Positions 11,291 through 23,609 are shown, counted from the stretch's first letter. The stretch is 64,000 nucleotides of DNA from Rheum nobile (GCA_027886185.1 WOAB01000126.1:558001-622000); one strand, 5' to 3'. Made by a program: numbers and translations. Notes: generated by a model from the sequence alone, not told the origin.

Positions 11291-12224
11291 ACTTTATGTG
11301 AGCATCTAGTATATATGTATATTTTATAAAAATGTGATCATATACAAAATTCACTTGAGGTTCTTATATATGCATGTTGAGTTCTTATAAATACAATTTT
11401 GGTGCTTATATATGCACTCCAAGTACAAATTTATAGGTTGATGAAACGAAAAAAAAAATCTAGAAATTATAATTTGGGGGGGAAATATTTTGAAAAGGAA
11501 ATCGAAAAAGTATTTTTTTTAAATAATCAATTAGTATATTTACAATTTTTCCATTCCGTGTATTTGATCGGAGCTCTCCATCTCCTTTTATCCAATAATC
11601 AGTATTGTCCCTCATTATATATCCTAAATGTGGACTAAGCTATATTGTCATCTTTATGAAATTATATATTTAATTAATGTAGAAATATATATGTAATGAA
11701 TGACGATATAAATTATTACATAAGTATTTTAATACAAATAAGTAAATACTTAATACGAAGCTAATCAAGAGGAATAAATTCCTTACGAAGATAATACATT
11801 GAAATCAAATCTCTTGAACTAAAAAGAAAGGACTTTATAGCACAAAGGAGGAGAAGATGTGCACTCGAAAGAAGAAAGATTTAATATAAAAGGATGAAAC
11901 AACTTTTTATGAAATTGAGAGAAAATCAATTAAAAAGAAAAAGAAAAGCATGATAAGAGTATTATTTTTATTTAATTTTAAAAATAATGAGAAATAACAT
12001 GAAAAAATGAGACAACGATATGTGAAATAATGATGTGGTTTATTCTCGGTGAGACATGTGATCATAAGAAGATTTTGGCTTATTATATACTTCATGCCAA
12101 TTTTCAGTTGAGGTTGCTGTTATGGTAATATCAGTGGTTGGAAAATGTGAGACCGAGAAAAAGGAAGGCGATGGTGGCAACACTAATACTATATAAATTT
12201 ACTTTGATTCCAACCCTTGAGGGT

Positions 12225-12650
12225 ATACGCAGGGCTATTTTCCTTGATATTAGCTACTTGGTTATTGAGTGAGACAATTTATTTGTTATTAACGCTATTA
12301 AAGAAATTTGGAAAATACTATGGGAAATTAGAACGATTATCTTAAAAATTTTGCAACTGCTACGACACTTTGCAGGGTTTGCAATTAGTCACGATTACAG
12401 AGAAAACAACATGGCCGAGGATTTCTTGCCCACAACTGATGTTTTGCCAATACTTCTCGCAACAACATTATGGCTTATACTGCACCAGACATTCCCCGAG
12501 AGCAACTTCTCCGATCTCTGCTAAATTTCATAAATCGTAACTCTCGCATGGAACATGCTTGTAAGACACTTGTAAAACTCATCCACTGTGATGATTTTGG
12601 TATTCCTTCTAGTATATAAGGGTACTTTTTGTTTGTCGTATAACAAAAAA
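12225..12650 (+). pseudogene. LINE (L1-type) C-terminal RNase H remnant
   Basis: The plus-strand translation reads YLVIE, then LFVINAIKEIWKILWEIRTI, HFAGFAISHDYRENNMAEDF and a final VYKGTF. This is the order seen in the plant RNase H-like domain at the end of many LINE polyproteins (acidic motif, VxNAI, HVxREgNxxADxLA). The frame has several stops, and no reverse transcriptase is found upstream. It is an old 5'-truncated copy, the usual fate of LINEs. Confidence 0.65.
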
Positions 12651-12805
12651 AAATTAACTTTCATTCCAACCATGAGTTATTATCAAAACACCCCATGATG
12701 AAATTAACCACTCTGACCTCTAATAAAATGTTAACATATTTTAACGAAGCTTTTATATACACTACATTTTGCTTCTATGTACACTACATTTTTGTACACA
12801 AGAAG

Positions 12806-12819
12806 CTGGCGTACGCCAG
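12806..12819. repeat. 14-bp palindrome upstream of the MULE gene
   Basis: CTGGCGTACGCCAG is a perfect dyad. A related imperfect dyad (TTGGCATACGCCAA) lies about 95 bases downstream. Both lie roughly 140-240 bases upstream of the TATA box of the MULE gene. Function unknown. Confidence 0.6.
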
Positions 12820-13047
12820 AAACATGCGTAGAGGCTTAAATATAGTCATTTGAAGTGGTTTTATACTTGTTTTTTGTATTATCCCCTACGCAAGTATTTG
12901 GCATACGCCAAAATATTGCGTACCAAGTAAATGTAGCCGATGGAAGTAGCCGTTGGAATTTCCTGGTGGAAATTTTGAATATTGGCTATCTGCGCCAACA
13001 GTTTTCGTAGCTCAACGGCTATAATTCCAACGGTTGAATTTTCCCTT

Positions 13048-13055
13048 TATAAATA
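13048..13055 (+). promoter_or_regulatory. TATA box of the MULE gene
   Basis: TATAAATA lies 56 bases upstream of the ATG at 13104, the usual distance for a plant promoter with a short leader. It supports the start chosen for the MULE frame. Confidence 0.6.
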
Positions 13056-13103
13056 CTCAAACACATTCATCCAAATTCCACACACGATTACAATCTTACC
13101 ACA

Positions 13104-14845
13104 ATGACAAATAGTGAAAACAAATATTGGAGTAGTGAAGAAGACGATGAAGAATTCAACCCCAACAATTTCGCGGTTAGTAATGCATAATTGTTCGTAA
13201 ACGGCTTGATGGTTTTGTTATATATCGATATGAATTAGGTATGGATGAGTAAAAGTTCTTATAGTATAGGTATGAAGATATTGTATGCGATATTGTATGA
13301 ATTAGTTTAGGTATGGACGAATAAAATTTTATATAGTTTTACGGAAGTTTTGTATCGTATAAATCATAAGGTATATATTGAAATATTAAGAAAGTGGAGA
13401 AGAGGATGTAGATATTGTATGTGTAGTTAGATGAAGTAGTAGTTCTTTAAGTTTAGAAATAGAGATATTGTTTTGTTATAATATTACTATTGTAGTTTTG
13501 TTAGTATTTATTAAATATTTAGCGGTATGGATATATTGTTTGTGTAGTTATGAATTAGTACTTCCATAAGTTTAGAAATGGAGATATTGTTTTGTTATAG
13601 TATTATTATTCTAGTTTTCTTCTGTAGTATTAATTGTTTATTTTAGCGGTATGTCTTTAATGCAAATGGATATATTACGGTGTAGGAATAAATTAATAAC
13701 ATTATTGATAATTTAAACATTTATAGGGGAAAGATTATGGATATGAACTTCGTACTAATCAAAAGTGGGATAGCCGAGAGGAATTGATTTATTGGGATAA
13801 GAAGAGGGGCAAAGATTTGATGACAGTTCTAGTCGTTCACCGAAGTAATATCAGACATGTTAGTTTGACATGCGAGAACTTTGGTGAATATAGATCGGGG
13901 AGGAAGAAAGTTAGTGAAGAAGGTTCGGAGGAGGTCGTACGTCATGAAACCAACTTGAAGAAGTATGGGTGAACATTTGAGTTGTACGATGTTCGACTCA
14001 AGAAAAAGCCGGGAGTAGAGACTCGGAAATGGATCTTGAATGTGTTGAACGGACAACACAACCATAAGCTTCCGACTAGCTTCCTTGGGCGTGCATACAT
14101 GGGCCAAATGACCCTGGATGAGCATCGCGTAGTCAAGAGGTTCGGCGAGAGGTTCATTCTACCGAGTGTTATTGTTGTGGAGTTGAGAGGCTTTTTCCCC
14201 GGAAATGTAATATCCACGAAACAAGTTTCCAAATATCTGCAAAAATGAATTACGAAGATCGTGGGGAAATGACGGTTACCCAATAGACTCTAAATTTTAT
14301 GCAAGAACACAGGTACGAAGTACATCATCTTAGGAAGTTGTCTATGGGTGAGGTGGATATCCTATTTTTCACTCACTCTCACACGCTGCACCTGTTGAAG
14401 ATGATCTCGTACGTGGTAGTTATCAACGCCACATATAAGACAAATAGGTATGTAATGACTTTGTGTTAATACAATTTAATAGTAGTAATATCTATCATCC
14501 ATTTTAGTTGATTGTATTCTTTTTACATTCATCCTTACGTATAATATGCCTTTGGTGAAGATTGTCGATTTTATATGCACTCACAAGACGTTCAACATCG
14601 CTTATGCATTTACACGGGAGGAAGAAGTTTTGCATTACACGTTCATAATGCAAAAGCTTATGTATTTGTTTAAAGAGGCATGAGTAATGTCGACGGCCAT
14701 AATGATTGATCGAGAGAAGTCCCTCATCAATGCGATTCGGATAGTTTTGAAAGGTCATGTTAAACACCTTTTGTGTTGGGTGCATATCAAACACAACATC
14801 GAGGCATATGTTAATCCAATCTTGAAGAATTCGAACAAAGTCAGT
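13104..14845 (+). pseudogene. Mutator-like (MULE) transposase gene, broken
   Basis: Exon 1 is 13104-13175 (acidic N-terminus starting MTNSENKYWSSEEDDEE), with donor GTTAG; exon 2 begins at 13727 after TTTATAG and keeps the frame. Exon 2 encodes a MULE DNA-binding region (YELRTNQKWDSREELIYW, then WILNVLNGQHNHKLP). A TGA at 13970-13972 and another near 14246 interrupt it. The transposase core follows in other frames: DILFFTHSH, then VVINATYKTNR (first catalytic Asp block weakened to N), PLVKIVDFI and IMIDREKSLINAI with LLCWVHIKHNI. After NSNKV at about 14845 the similarity stops at a GC-rich unrelated patch, so the SWIM zinc-finger C-terminus is lost. It is inactive. Confidence 0.85.
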
Positions 14846-15240
14846 GACCGGGTCCCTCCTAGCATCAAGTCCTCCTTCTCCCCTTTGGGAGCCGCAACTG
14901 GCTCATGAGGGGGTCTCGCTGCCTCGGGATCCCCTCCCGCTGCATCGGGAACGAGGGAGGGAGGCGCATCGTCCTTCCTCAGATCCTTTGTTGTAGAAAG
15001 GGAGGTGCCTCGATGCCCTCAACATAGTCCCGCTATCAGGGCCTGCTCGTCGGCGTCGGGCATGGACCCGTCGCTACTATAGTCCCGGGTATCCGACATG
15101 TTTGTGTCGTCGCCCGTCCCGCCCTTCTGAGCGGCGTCTAGTCGTGGAAGCAAATACGCCGCACTAGGAGATTTGTGGCGGGCTGACCCTGTGACCCGCC
15201 GCTGTCCTAGCAGACGGGACCACCTCTATGGGAATTGTCT
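14846..15240 (-). other. GC-rich patch, possible coding remnant
   Basis: This patch is markedly richer in G+C than both flanks and begins exactly where the MULE similarity ends. On the minus strand an ATG at about 15100 opens MSDTRDYSSDGSMPDADEQA and stops after about 30 codons; a further open stretch follows. I do not recognise a family. It may be a fragment of another transposon gene inserted into or captured by the MULE. Confidence 0.35.
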
Positions 15241-15994
15241 CTCAAAATGCAACGATTGTTGTACCGCCTTTCTTACAGATTTTGATAAATTAAATAAGTT
15301 AATACAATTATTCTATATTTGTATCATGAAATAAGTTTTATATTAAGTATAATTATTTACTTATTAAAATAAATAAATAAATATTTAAATTTAAAAAAAA
15401 AACAGTGTTTTCGCTTGGTACCCCTAAGGTAAGGTAAAATTCGCGAAATGACCCAAACATTCACCTATTTCGTGCGATACCCCCAAACATTCACCGCTTG
15501 GTACCCCTTGAAGTCTTCCTAACATAGTTAATTATTTCATTTCTACCTTTTTATATATTTAGTTCTAATTCCTAATTTATTAAAACAATTTCTATTTTTT
15601 CTATTTTAATTTCATTTTCAATTCTCATAATTTTTTCATTCAATTTTAAAATTACAACAAGAACATATTATCATTGCATAAATATCTACCGTGCCTAATG
15701 TATCAAAATAATTATTCACCATACCTTAAATTCCTAAATATATATCATACATAATATATCAAAATAATCCAATCTAATCTTAATCCAAATTTATCGTTGC
15801 CTAATATATAAAAATTAATTCATTCATCCCGTACAATCTAAACATTTCATGCATTAATTCAATCTAGTCCAAATTTATCGATTCATAATATATCAAAATT
15901 AATTCATTCATGGCGTACAATCTAAACATTTCGTGCATTATTCAATCTAAACATTTTTCAAATTTGTCATTTCAACCGAAATAATTATAAAAAG
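15241..15994. other. AT-rich spacer, no gene seen
   Basis: Two copies of TTGGTACCCCT lie near 15416 and 15500, and CCCAAACATTCACC is repeated close by, suggesting a transposon terminus. Short AT-rich direct repeats (TATCAAAATTAATTCATTCAT) occur near 15810-15920. There are no coding motifs. Confidence 0.35.
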
Positions 15995-16130
15995 TTGATT
16001 TTATCGTTACAAAAATACATACATGTCGCAAACCTCATCGTCGTCCTACCACAGCCGCGTATCGCCGAAAGTCCACCGCACTCGACACTAATTCCCATGA
16101 CCTCAACCTTCGGCATCCTCCTCCACCACC

Positions 16131-16446
16131 AATCCGATTGCCGAATCTGCAGCCTCTGCCGCCGCGTCGCCACCACCACAAGCGTCAACCGTTGCCACCA
16201 CCGCTGGATCGCCGACGTCCTCCTCCACTGGCGTGCCGCCACCACCACGAGGGACTGTCGCAGCTGCATCGCCACCACAGCCACCACCAATCCGATTGCC
16301 GAATCTGCAGCCTCTGCCGCCGCGTCGCCACCACCACAAGCGTCAACCGTTGCCACCACCGCTGGATCGCCGACGTCCTCCTCCACTGGCGTGCCGCCAC
16401 CACCACGAGGGACTGTCGCAGCTGCATCGCCACCACAGCCACCGCT
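16131..16446. repeat. 158-bp tandem duplication in a GC-rich patch
   Basis: AATCCGATTG recurs at 16131 and 16289, and the 158-base units are almost identical. Both strands are open across it: the plus strand is P/H-rich, the minus strand G/V/A-rich. Because 158 is not a multiple of three, any protein reading through changes frame in copy two. It may be the first-exon region of an unknown gene, but no motif supports that. Confidence 0.75.
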
Positions 16447-17303
16447 TGGACCACCAAAGTTGCCCGATTCTCTTTTTTGAGTGAAATTAGGTGATTAGAA
16501 GAAGAGAGGAATTATTGTGAAATTAGGGAGAAAGGGAAAGATTTGAGGGAAATTTTTAAAAAAAAATTGCCGCGCTGTAGAGAGGAAGGAGGAAGAAGAG
16601 GAGCACGCAGCTCCTCTTAAACCTGATTGTACACCAAAATCTGACATACTTTAAATATATAAAAAAAAGGTGTTTTTTTGTACTTTTTAATAAAAATAAC
16701 ACATTCCTCGAATTAGGCCTTCTGCACAGTATTTATCGTACACAAAATTCCTATATTTTAACCGTCAATTGAAAATTCACAATATACTAACCCCAAAACA
16801 TCCATTTGTCAAAATAGTTGGTGGTTCAGACTTCAAAAGTAATAATTATATACAAGTGTGAAACAAGCATTTTCAAATGAGAAGTTGAAGCAGAATATAG
16901 GCTAGAACTTGGCGTTAATATGGAACCTAAAAAAAACCCATCAACCAGGGATAATTACCGGTCATTCAAAAACCTATACCGAACAATAAGCATTGTCTTG
17001 ACACAAGACAGCATAGATTCATAAGCAAAAAAAGTAAATAAATAAAAAGCAAGAGAGATGGAGATTTAAGTATCCAAGCTATCAAAAAGTCTCAACGGTA
17101 GGCCAACAAAACCCTTACAGAAAAACCAAAGGATAAAATAATCTTTCTTCTCCTCAGCGTAATCACTCAGCCCTGGAAACATGGTATTGCAACTGATAAT
17201 TCTGTCTAAAAGAACCTTCCTTCTTTCAAGTTTCACCTACCCCTTCAAATGTTGTGTTAATGGAAGCTCATCTCACTCGTCAACTTCTACCTACAAACCG
17301 AAA

Positions 17304-20300
17304 TCACAAATCCTTGTCGTCATCTTCTAGTGCTTTTGCTGCTTCTTTCTCCGTTTCTTCAACAACGAATGCCTTAAGAGACTCCACATTTCGTGGGCCT
17401 GAGCAATGAACATCACGTTTAGCCAGGCATCAGAACAGGTTCACATTATAGACTAAAATACAAAGGTAAGGAAGCAGCATGCATGGATACAAACCAAGCA
17501 GAAGAAGAAACTAGGAATGTTTGGAGCAATTCTAGGAGTGACAAAGACATTAGGAAGCTTGATATCATCAATGGAAGGACATGTCAAAGGCCTCTAAGAA
17601 AGAGGCTCAAGCAAAGGAAAAGTCTTGAAAGTTCGAAGTTTTAGTTCCCCTCACATTTTGGACTCTCTTCGGTAAAAAGTCATAACTGTGGCTAAGAAAT
17701 TGATCACGAGATGATTCAAGATGTGTTCGAAGATGATTCCAGGATCTACAACTCCATATTTTAATTTAGTTTTACAAATGGCAGTACATTTGCTTCCGTG
17801 TTTGTTTTTAAGCAGGATCTAACCCACCTGACACTGACAGAGGACATGGCGCAAAATAGGAACCTTTGGAGGGAAAATATTAGGATAGAGGAACGATAGT
17901 CAAGAGGATAGACCTTTTGTAGCTACATTTCCTTCCATGTTTGTTTTTAAGTTTTACGTCTTTACATTTGGTTGATTGTCTATGTCAGTCTCTTTTGGGT
18001 CCCTCGGGAAACATCCTCCCGAATCTATTTCGGGATATGGATGCATACATCTGGACCCCTCAGACCCTGCTTCGGTGGGATTATACTCGGTCGATTGTTG
18101 TTGTTGGGCAGTACAATTTCCAGCGGGATTTATTAACTTTCCTTATCTAGTTAGATTTATCTTATCTTATATTTTGTTCTTCGTTATGTTTATCAATTAT
18201 CATTAATTCCGAAAATATTAATTAGTTTCAAGTATTTTTAGGATTAGATAAGAAGAATTGGGGTCGAAGCTTATTTGGTCCTTGTTTCTAGTTTTAATTA
18301 GTTTTCTAGTTTCCTTATCTTTAACATTAGATAGATTATTTCTTTTACAAGACATTAGGCACAAAATTATGTTATTTAAACTCTTGTTTTCATTAATAAA
18401 AAAAAATCAGATTGGGACTCATGAGCAACTTGCATAGTTGTTCTTGAGTTTTTCCCATCCAAGACACCTCTTTTGCTTTCTAGCGATCTGTTCTTGTTTA
18501 ATTCGTTTAATCGAGCATTCCTTCTCCAAAAATCACGAAATTTGGAGGGATTGTTCCCGAGTTTTTAAAGTGCAACACTTGACGATCCTATCGTGGGGTT
18601 TTCACACATGAGAGCCGAGCTTGAGGGTTTCTAGTGGTGCATAACTACAAGCATTTACAATGGGTTTTACTAACAGAAAACAGAGCATGAGTGCATTTGC
18701 TTCGTGTTGAGCTCATTGAGGTCTCATTTTATTTTATTTTTGCATTTTGCTTCTTTAAACCCACAAGTGAACAATTCACTACAGGCCTGGGATCTAAATT
18801 AAGGTTTTAAAAAAACCGAAACACTTTTTCTGGGGAATGTGTGAAGGAAGGAAGAGAGGTTTAAATCTAAAGGTATTGGTAATGAATCTATCAGTTACAC
18901 AGTAATGTAATCAAATATTTCAAATTTGATGCAACTTTGGTACTATACAGCAGGAGGGACCCTATTTGTAAGTCAATGTTATCTTTCGAAGGAATAAATA
19001 GTTGGCAAAATTTTAGAACTCATATATCATATGGATCCACAATATAATCAACAAGATAGCACCATAAGTTCAAGAGCCAATAAGTTAACAATGCAACACA
19101 TTTCAGTATTTCACCATTCTTTTCGATTCTCAAACAACCCGCAAGGCAGGTTGTGGTTGTGGTTGTGGAGCCATCTACTTCAAGGCAATGGCTTGAATAA
19201 GAACAACATCAGTACATGACTTGTCAGCTTTGCTCAAAACTTCTGGTGTTTTTCTGTCCTAAGTGGTGAGACGAAAAGACAAAGATATCTATCTAGTAAT
19301 TGCATAAATTCTGATGAGTTTTTCATTTTGCCCAATCATTAAGAATTTAAGGCACTTGCACATAGTTATTCAAACAGACCAGTGCATCAACTAGACATTG
19401 CCACAATCAGTGATTAAAAAGGCACACTCCGGCGCGCCCGGCCCAGGCCAGCGCCTGGCTAGCCTCAGGCGTGCCCAGAGTGGCTGGGCGCACCTCAGGC
19501 GCCCTAGGCGCGCCTTGGAGTCAGGCTAGCGCCTCTCAGTTTTCCAGTACTTTCTTCTGATATTTTGATATCTTTGTTTTTTTTATTAAAAAAAGATTTT
19601 GTTATATATCCAAATAACTGATATCCTTATTTATCTCTTAAGTAATCTTTTCTCTTCCTTAATTACTCCAAAAAAGTACGTTTATTTTCTTCCTCCTATG
19701 CCATTATTCCAGTGCTACTTGTAATCTTTTCTTTCCCTCTATAAACCCCTAAAACACTTCCCAAAATAAAAAATCGTCTCTTTCCCCCTCCTCTGCTGCT
19801 CTGTTTTGCAGCATCTTCTTCCATTCACTCTTTGAGCTTTATGCTTTCAGTTTCATTACTTTATATGCTTTAAAATTGGTTTTCTTATGTTTTAAACTTA
19901 TTTTCCTAATTGTTTACTAGTTTAGACTTGATTCTATAACATTATAATGCTTTAAACTTCCTTTTATTTCATTATAAACATGTTTTTATGATTTTATAGC
20001 ATTCTTCCACTGAACTTATTCCTTTTCTACAATAGTGTGGCTAGGCGCGCGCCTAGCGCCTCTCAGGCACGCCTAGGCTCCAGGGAGCCCCAGCGCCTGA
20101 GTGCGCCTAGCGCTTTTTTAATCACTGGTCACAATAATTTGAGAAGCAAGATTTTTCTTTTTTGAAAGAAACCTATGATAACAAAGAAATTACCTTGATA
20201 CTTTGCAACTTCTTCTCCATTGTAAAACAGCTTGAATGTAGGATATGTATGAATGTCAACTTTGGAGCAAACAGGTTTACTGGCTCCACAATCAACTCGT

Positions 20301-21535
20301 CCAACCTCTATCTCATCTTCTCCTTCCATAGCCTTACCAAAGTCCTCCCACAATGATCCCAAGTTTTTACTAAAACACCACAGCAAATGTATTATGAACT
20401 GAATAGAAAAGACAGGATGAGCATCAAATTTACTCCTCACACTTCCATCACTGATTTTTATTAAAAAGGGCATTACCAATGCTTACACCAAGGAACACAG
20501 AATAGCACAAACCATGCAGTATCCTTCTCCTTTATCTGAGAAAAAAGGAAAGAAAAAAATTATTGAATTAGCTATGTGATGCTTACAGAAACATGCAAAT
20601 AGTCATAAGCATGCTACTACAAAGCATGTTCTCGTGTTAATTATGTCACTCATTTAGATTAATTAATAATACACTTGATCTGATAATGAAGTCAATGTCC
20701 ATGCAGGAAGGTGAACCTAAATGAGGCATGATACACACAATAAATATATACATATATGCTAAAACAGTGATATGACTACGACTAATTGTACTAGCTACCT
20801 GTAATGCCAATCTGAAGCAGCACAAGCTTTGCACATTCTGTTGTACATAACACAGCTAACACTTATGACATGTGACAGCGATCACTAGCATGACTCCAAT
20901 ACTCCATTGTCCGTTCAATGGTTTCATTACACTAATTCAAGATACAGATTGCATCTAAGGAAGCTTCATGAACTTCCTACCTACAGAAGTCCCCCTATTT
21001 AAAAAAAAAAAGTAAATACTTCACATATTAGACAGAAATTTGAACCTTTTATTCATATAGTGCAAGCAATGTACTCTGTTTAAATAATATAAATCTGACC
21101 CAAGACTGGGAAGGATAATGGTGGCTGGTAAATTGATGAGTCAACATCAACAAATTCACAACAAAATCACATGACACGGAGCCAATTTCCTGCTCCAGCA
21201 ATTTTCAGGATCCTAACAAAAGATGCAAAACCCACAACTTCAAGATCCACCTCGATTGATCTACTTTGCACTCTCCAGAATATGGTTGTCGCTCAAAAAT
21301 TGGAAATCATATTTAAATTCAAAACCCGTCTCACTTCGTCTTGAAATTTCCAGAGAGCTTCATAAAAACCTAATTCATCGACGGTCGATGCGAAATTAGG
21401 GTTTGCGAAGAGAAAGCTAACCTTGTCAGAGAAAGTGTCTTCCGTAAGGGTGATGACATCGGCCGTCGAAGCCGCCAGATTTGATAGAAGTAAAAGGGCC
21501 GATAACGAGATGGCAAGAGCGTTGAATTTTCCCAT
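17304..21535 (-). CDS. PDIL5-1: Protein disulfide isomerase-like 5-1 (single-thioredoxin-domain PDI)
   Basis: Four exons join cleanly: 21422-21535, 20477-20535, 20194-20369 and 17304-17398, all with GT/AG introns, giving about 147 residues, the usual size. Residues 1-25 form a signal peptide (hydrophobic ISLSALLLLSNLAASTA). The thioredoxin fold follows, with active site CVPWCKHC (last Cys split by intron 2), then the EGEDEIEVGRVDC segment and the cis-proline region HTYPTFKLFYNGEEVAKYQG. The end is PRNVESLKAFVVEE and an acidic tail ending DKDL, which resembles but does not match KDEL. Family knowledge: PDIL5-1 is an ER-lumen thiol oxidoreductase/chaperone; in barley its orthologue is a bymovirus susceptibility factor. 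No stops or frameshifts are present, and this is the only gene here that looks functional. Intron 3 (about 2.8 kb) hosts a hAT MITE and an LTR remnant. The start was chosen as the first ATG giving the signal peptide. Confidence 0.93.
17560..18660 (+). mobile_element. LTR remnant in PDIL5-1 intron 3
   Basis: From TGATATCATC near 17560, about 200 bases align to the start of the LTRs at 26756 and 29411: CAAAGGCCTC, AGAGGCTCAAGCAAAGG, ACTGTGGCTA, AAATTGATC, GATTCAAGATG. The rest up to about 18660 has LTR-like pyrimidine-rich sequence but no clear matching end. I could not identify a target-site duplication, so the right boundary is approximate. It lies antisense to the host gene. Confidence 0.55.
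19408..20127. mobile_element. hAT-type MITE in PDIL5-1 intron 3 (720 bp)
   Basis: The termini are inverted: CAGTGATTAAAAA at the left and TTTTTTAATCACTG at the right. They are followed inward by GC-rich inverted subterminal repeats built on GCGCCTAGGCGCGCC-like words. Flanking 8-mers GCCACAAT (19400-19407) and GTCACAAT (20128-20135) are a target-site duplication with one mismatch; 8 bp is diagnostic of hAT. The AT-rich interior has no transposase. The right end lies only 66 bases from exon 3, yet the splice donor is intact. Confidence 0.85.
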
Positions 21536-21844
21536 TTCTAGAATTAAACTTCTGACCCAAAAGAAAACCTTGGCAGATTTGCCCTCAAGCTCCAATGAAT
21601 AATGAATTAACTGGTATCAAGCAGAAATCCCAGAAGAATTTTTTTTTGATAGGAATCCCAGAAGAATTGACTCCCTCTTGAAAGAAAGCAAAAGGCCAAC
21701 GAGGAGAAAAGTGAGAGAGGGCCGGAGAGATTTGGGTTTTTAAGTAATGATGATGGAGAAAGAGAGTGAAAAATGAAATATCTACCCTAAATCCCTAATA
21801 CATTAAATGAAAGATTAAATGAAAGGTTATGTCAAAAAAATTTA

Positions 21845-22617
21845 CGGGACTTTCACGACGTAATCTGAGATTTTACAAATTTTGTAAGGCGTTGATAAAT
21901 TTTAATTATTTTGCATAATAATCCTTAACTCATTAAAAATTCTGTTAAATAATTTTTTGTTACTTGAATTATTAAAAAAGCTGTTAAATTATTATTTTTT
22001 AAGGTTAAAAAATTGTTATTTGATTTTAAAAAAAGGTTTTTTCTAATGTGTGCTTATGGGCACACTCTAAGAACTCTTTTTTGACAATTATTTGGTTAGT
22101 CACTAGTTTAATCTTGTTTGCTAAGGGTTTATCAATTCTCTATTAGAGAATATTTTGAAGATAAATTTCCTATTTAAGCTTGTTAACATGTGCACATGGG
22201 CACACACTAGAAAAATCGTTAAAAGAAAAGGAAGAAAAAAAAACAAATGTTAATAATTAATATCACTCATAAAAAATGAAAAAAGAAAGAAAATAAATGT
22301 TAATTTGGGATTTGGGTAGTGCGTGCATATTCTTCTATCTCATAAATCTTGTACTCGTTTCATAACCTTTATTTCTTTTGTTTTTCTTTTTTATGTGTGA
22401 TATTAATTGTTAACAATTTTCCTTTTTAAAAAAAGAATCAAATAACAACTTTTTTACCTTAAAATATAATGATTTAACAGTTCTTTTAATGTTTTAAGTA
22501 ACTGAGGGTTATTTGGCAGAATTTATAAAAAGTTGAGGGTTACCATGCGGAATAGTTGAAATTTGTGGACGCCTTGCGAAATTCGCAAAACCTCAGGGTT
22601 ACCTCGTGGAATTCCCA
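21845..22617. mobile_element. Long-TIR Mutator-type MITE upstream of PDIL5-1 (773 bp)
   Basis: The two ends are inverted copies over at least 200 diverged bases. The left end starts CGGGACTTTCACGACGTAA, and the complement of the right end starts TGGGAATTCCACGAGGTAA. Identical 9-mers AAAAATTTA flank it (21836-21844 and 22618-22626). A 9-bp duplication with long TIRs is the Mutator hallmark. There is no transposase. It starts about 310 bases upstream of the PDIL5-1 ATG, so it may carry or displace promoter elements. Confidence 0.85.
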
Positions 22618-22727
22618 AAAAATTTATTAGCCTTTTTTTGTACCGATACATATATAAAATTTATCCAAATAACTTTTATTTCTCACTTACCTATATCTTA
22701 CACTCACTTCCTTCACAACATCTTTAT

Positions 22728-23131
22728 TAGGGGTGTTCATCCGGTCCGAACCGGATCGGATTTTTTCAAAATGTCGGACCAGAGACCGGACCGGACCGGT
22801 CCTTATTTTTTTTTAAAAAAAAAATAATTCTTATTTAATATCTAAACAAAATATATAAAAAAAATATATAAAAAACATTTATACTCCTAAATTATTAAAT
22901 TAAGAAAAATATCTATAAAAAAACATTTAAACTCCTAATTTATTTATTTATTTATTTAAAAAAAAAACCGGTCCACCGGTCCGGACCGGTTAAAATCCGG
23001 GTTTGGACCGGACCGGACCCAGATTAATGGAAAAACATGGACCGGAGACCGGACTGTAATTTCACCGGTCCGGTCTTTTCCGGTCCGATCCGGTCCATTT
23101 TTCCGATCCGGGTTGTTTTTTAACAGCCCTA
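22728..23131. mobile_element. hAT-type MITE (404 bp) with CCGGACCGG-rich ends
   Basis: The ends TAGGGGTGTTC and AACAGCCCTA are inverted, and the perfect 8-bp duplication ATCTTTAT flanks it (22720-22727, 23132-23139). The subterminal regions are made of repeated CCGGTCCGGACCGG-like words around an AT-rich centre. The flank left of it (22640-22720) recurs in diverged form at 23270-23350, so the surrounding sequence is itself an old duplication. Confidence 0.9.
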
Positions 23132-23609
23132 ATCTTTATAGCTGATTATGCCTAAAATAATATGTTTAATAAATAAATAACATTAATAAAAAATATACTT
23201 TATATCTACCCTAATACATTAATTGAGAAGTTAATTCTTCAAAAAAAATTGAGTCACTTGTTATTCTCTACAGCCGATACTTGTACAAAATTTACCCAGA
23301 TAACTTCTCTTTTCCATTATCTCACATCTCACACTCACTTTCTTCACAACTTATGATGTTGAAAATGATATGTTTAATAAATCACATTAATAAATATATA
23401 CTTTATATAAAAATAGCTTTCAATTTAAAAATTAATATATTTTTTAATATATTCTTTATATTATATTCATTGTACATTTCAGTAATTTATTATTAGATTT
23501 TATATGCTAGTATTCACCAATGAATTCACTTAAATAAAAAACGTATATCTCTTATTTCAAAGATGCATATTTAATAGTTTTGATCATAATAATATAACAT
23601 ATTATTTTT

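Noticed and set aside
11399..11638. 79-codon plus-strand frame
   Set aside because: Lysine/asparagine-rich AT sequence without motifs, splice context or repeat in the window.
15985..16494. Several overlapping P/H-rich and G/V-rich frames on both strands
   Set aside because: No domain, and a 158-bp duplication breaks any single frame. Treated as low-complexity sequence.
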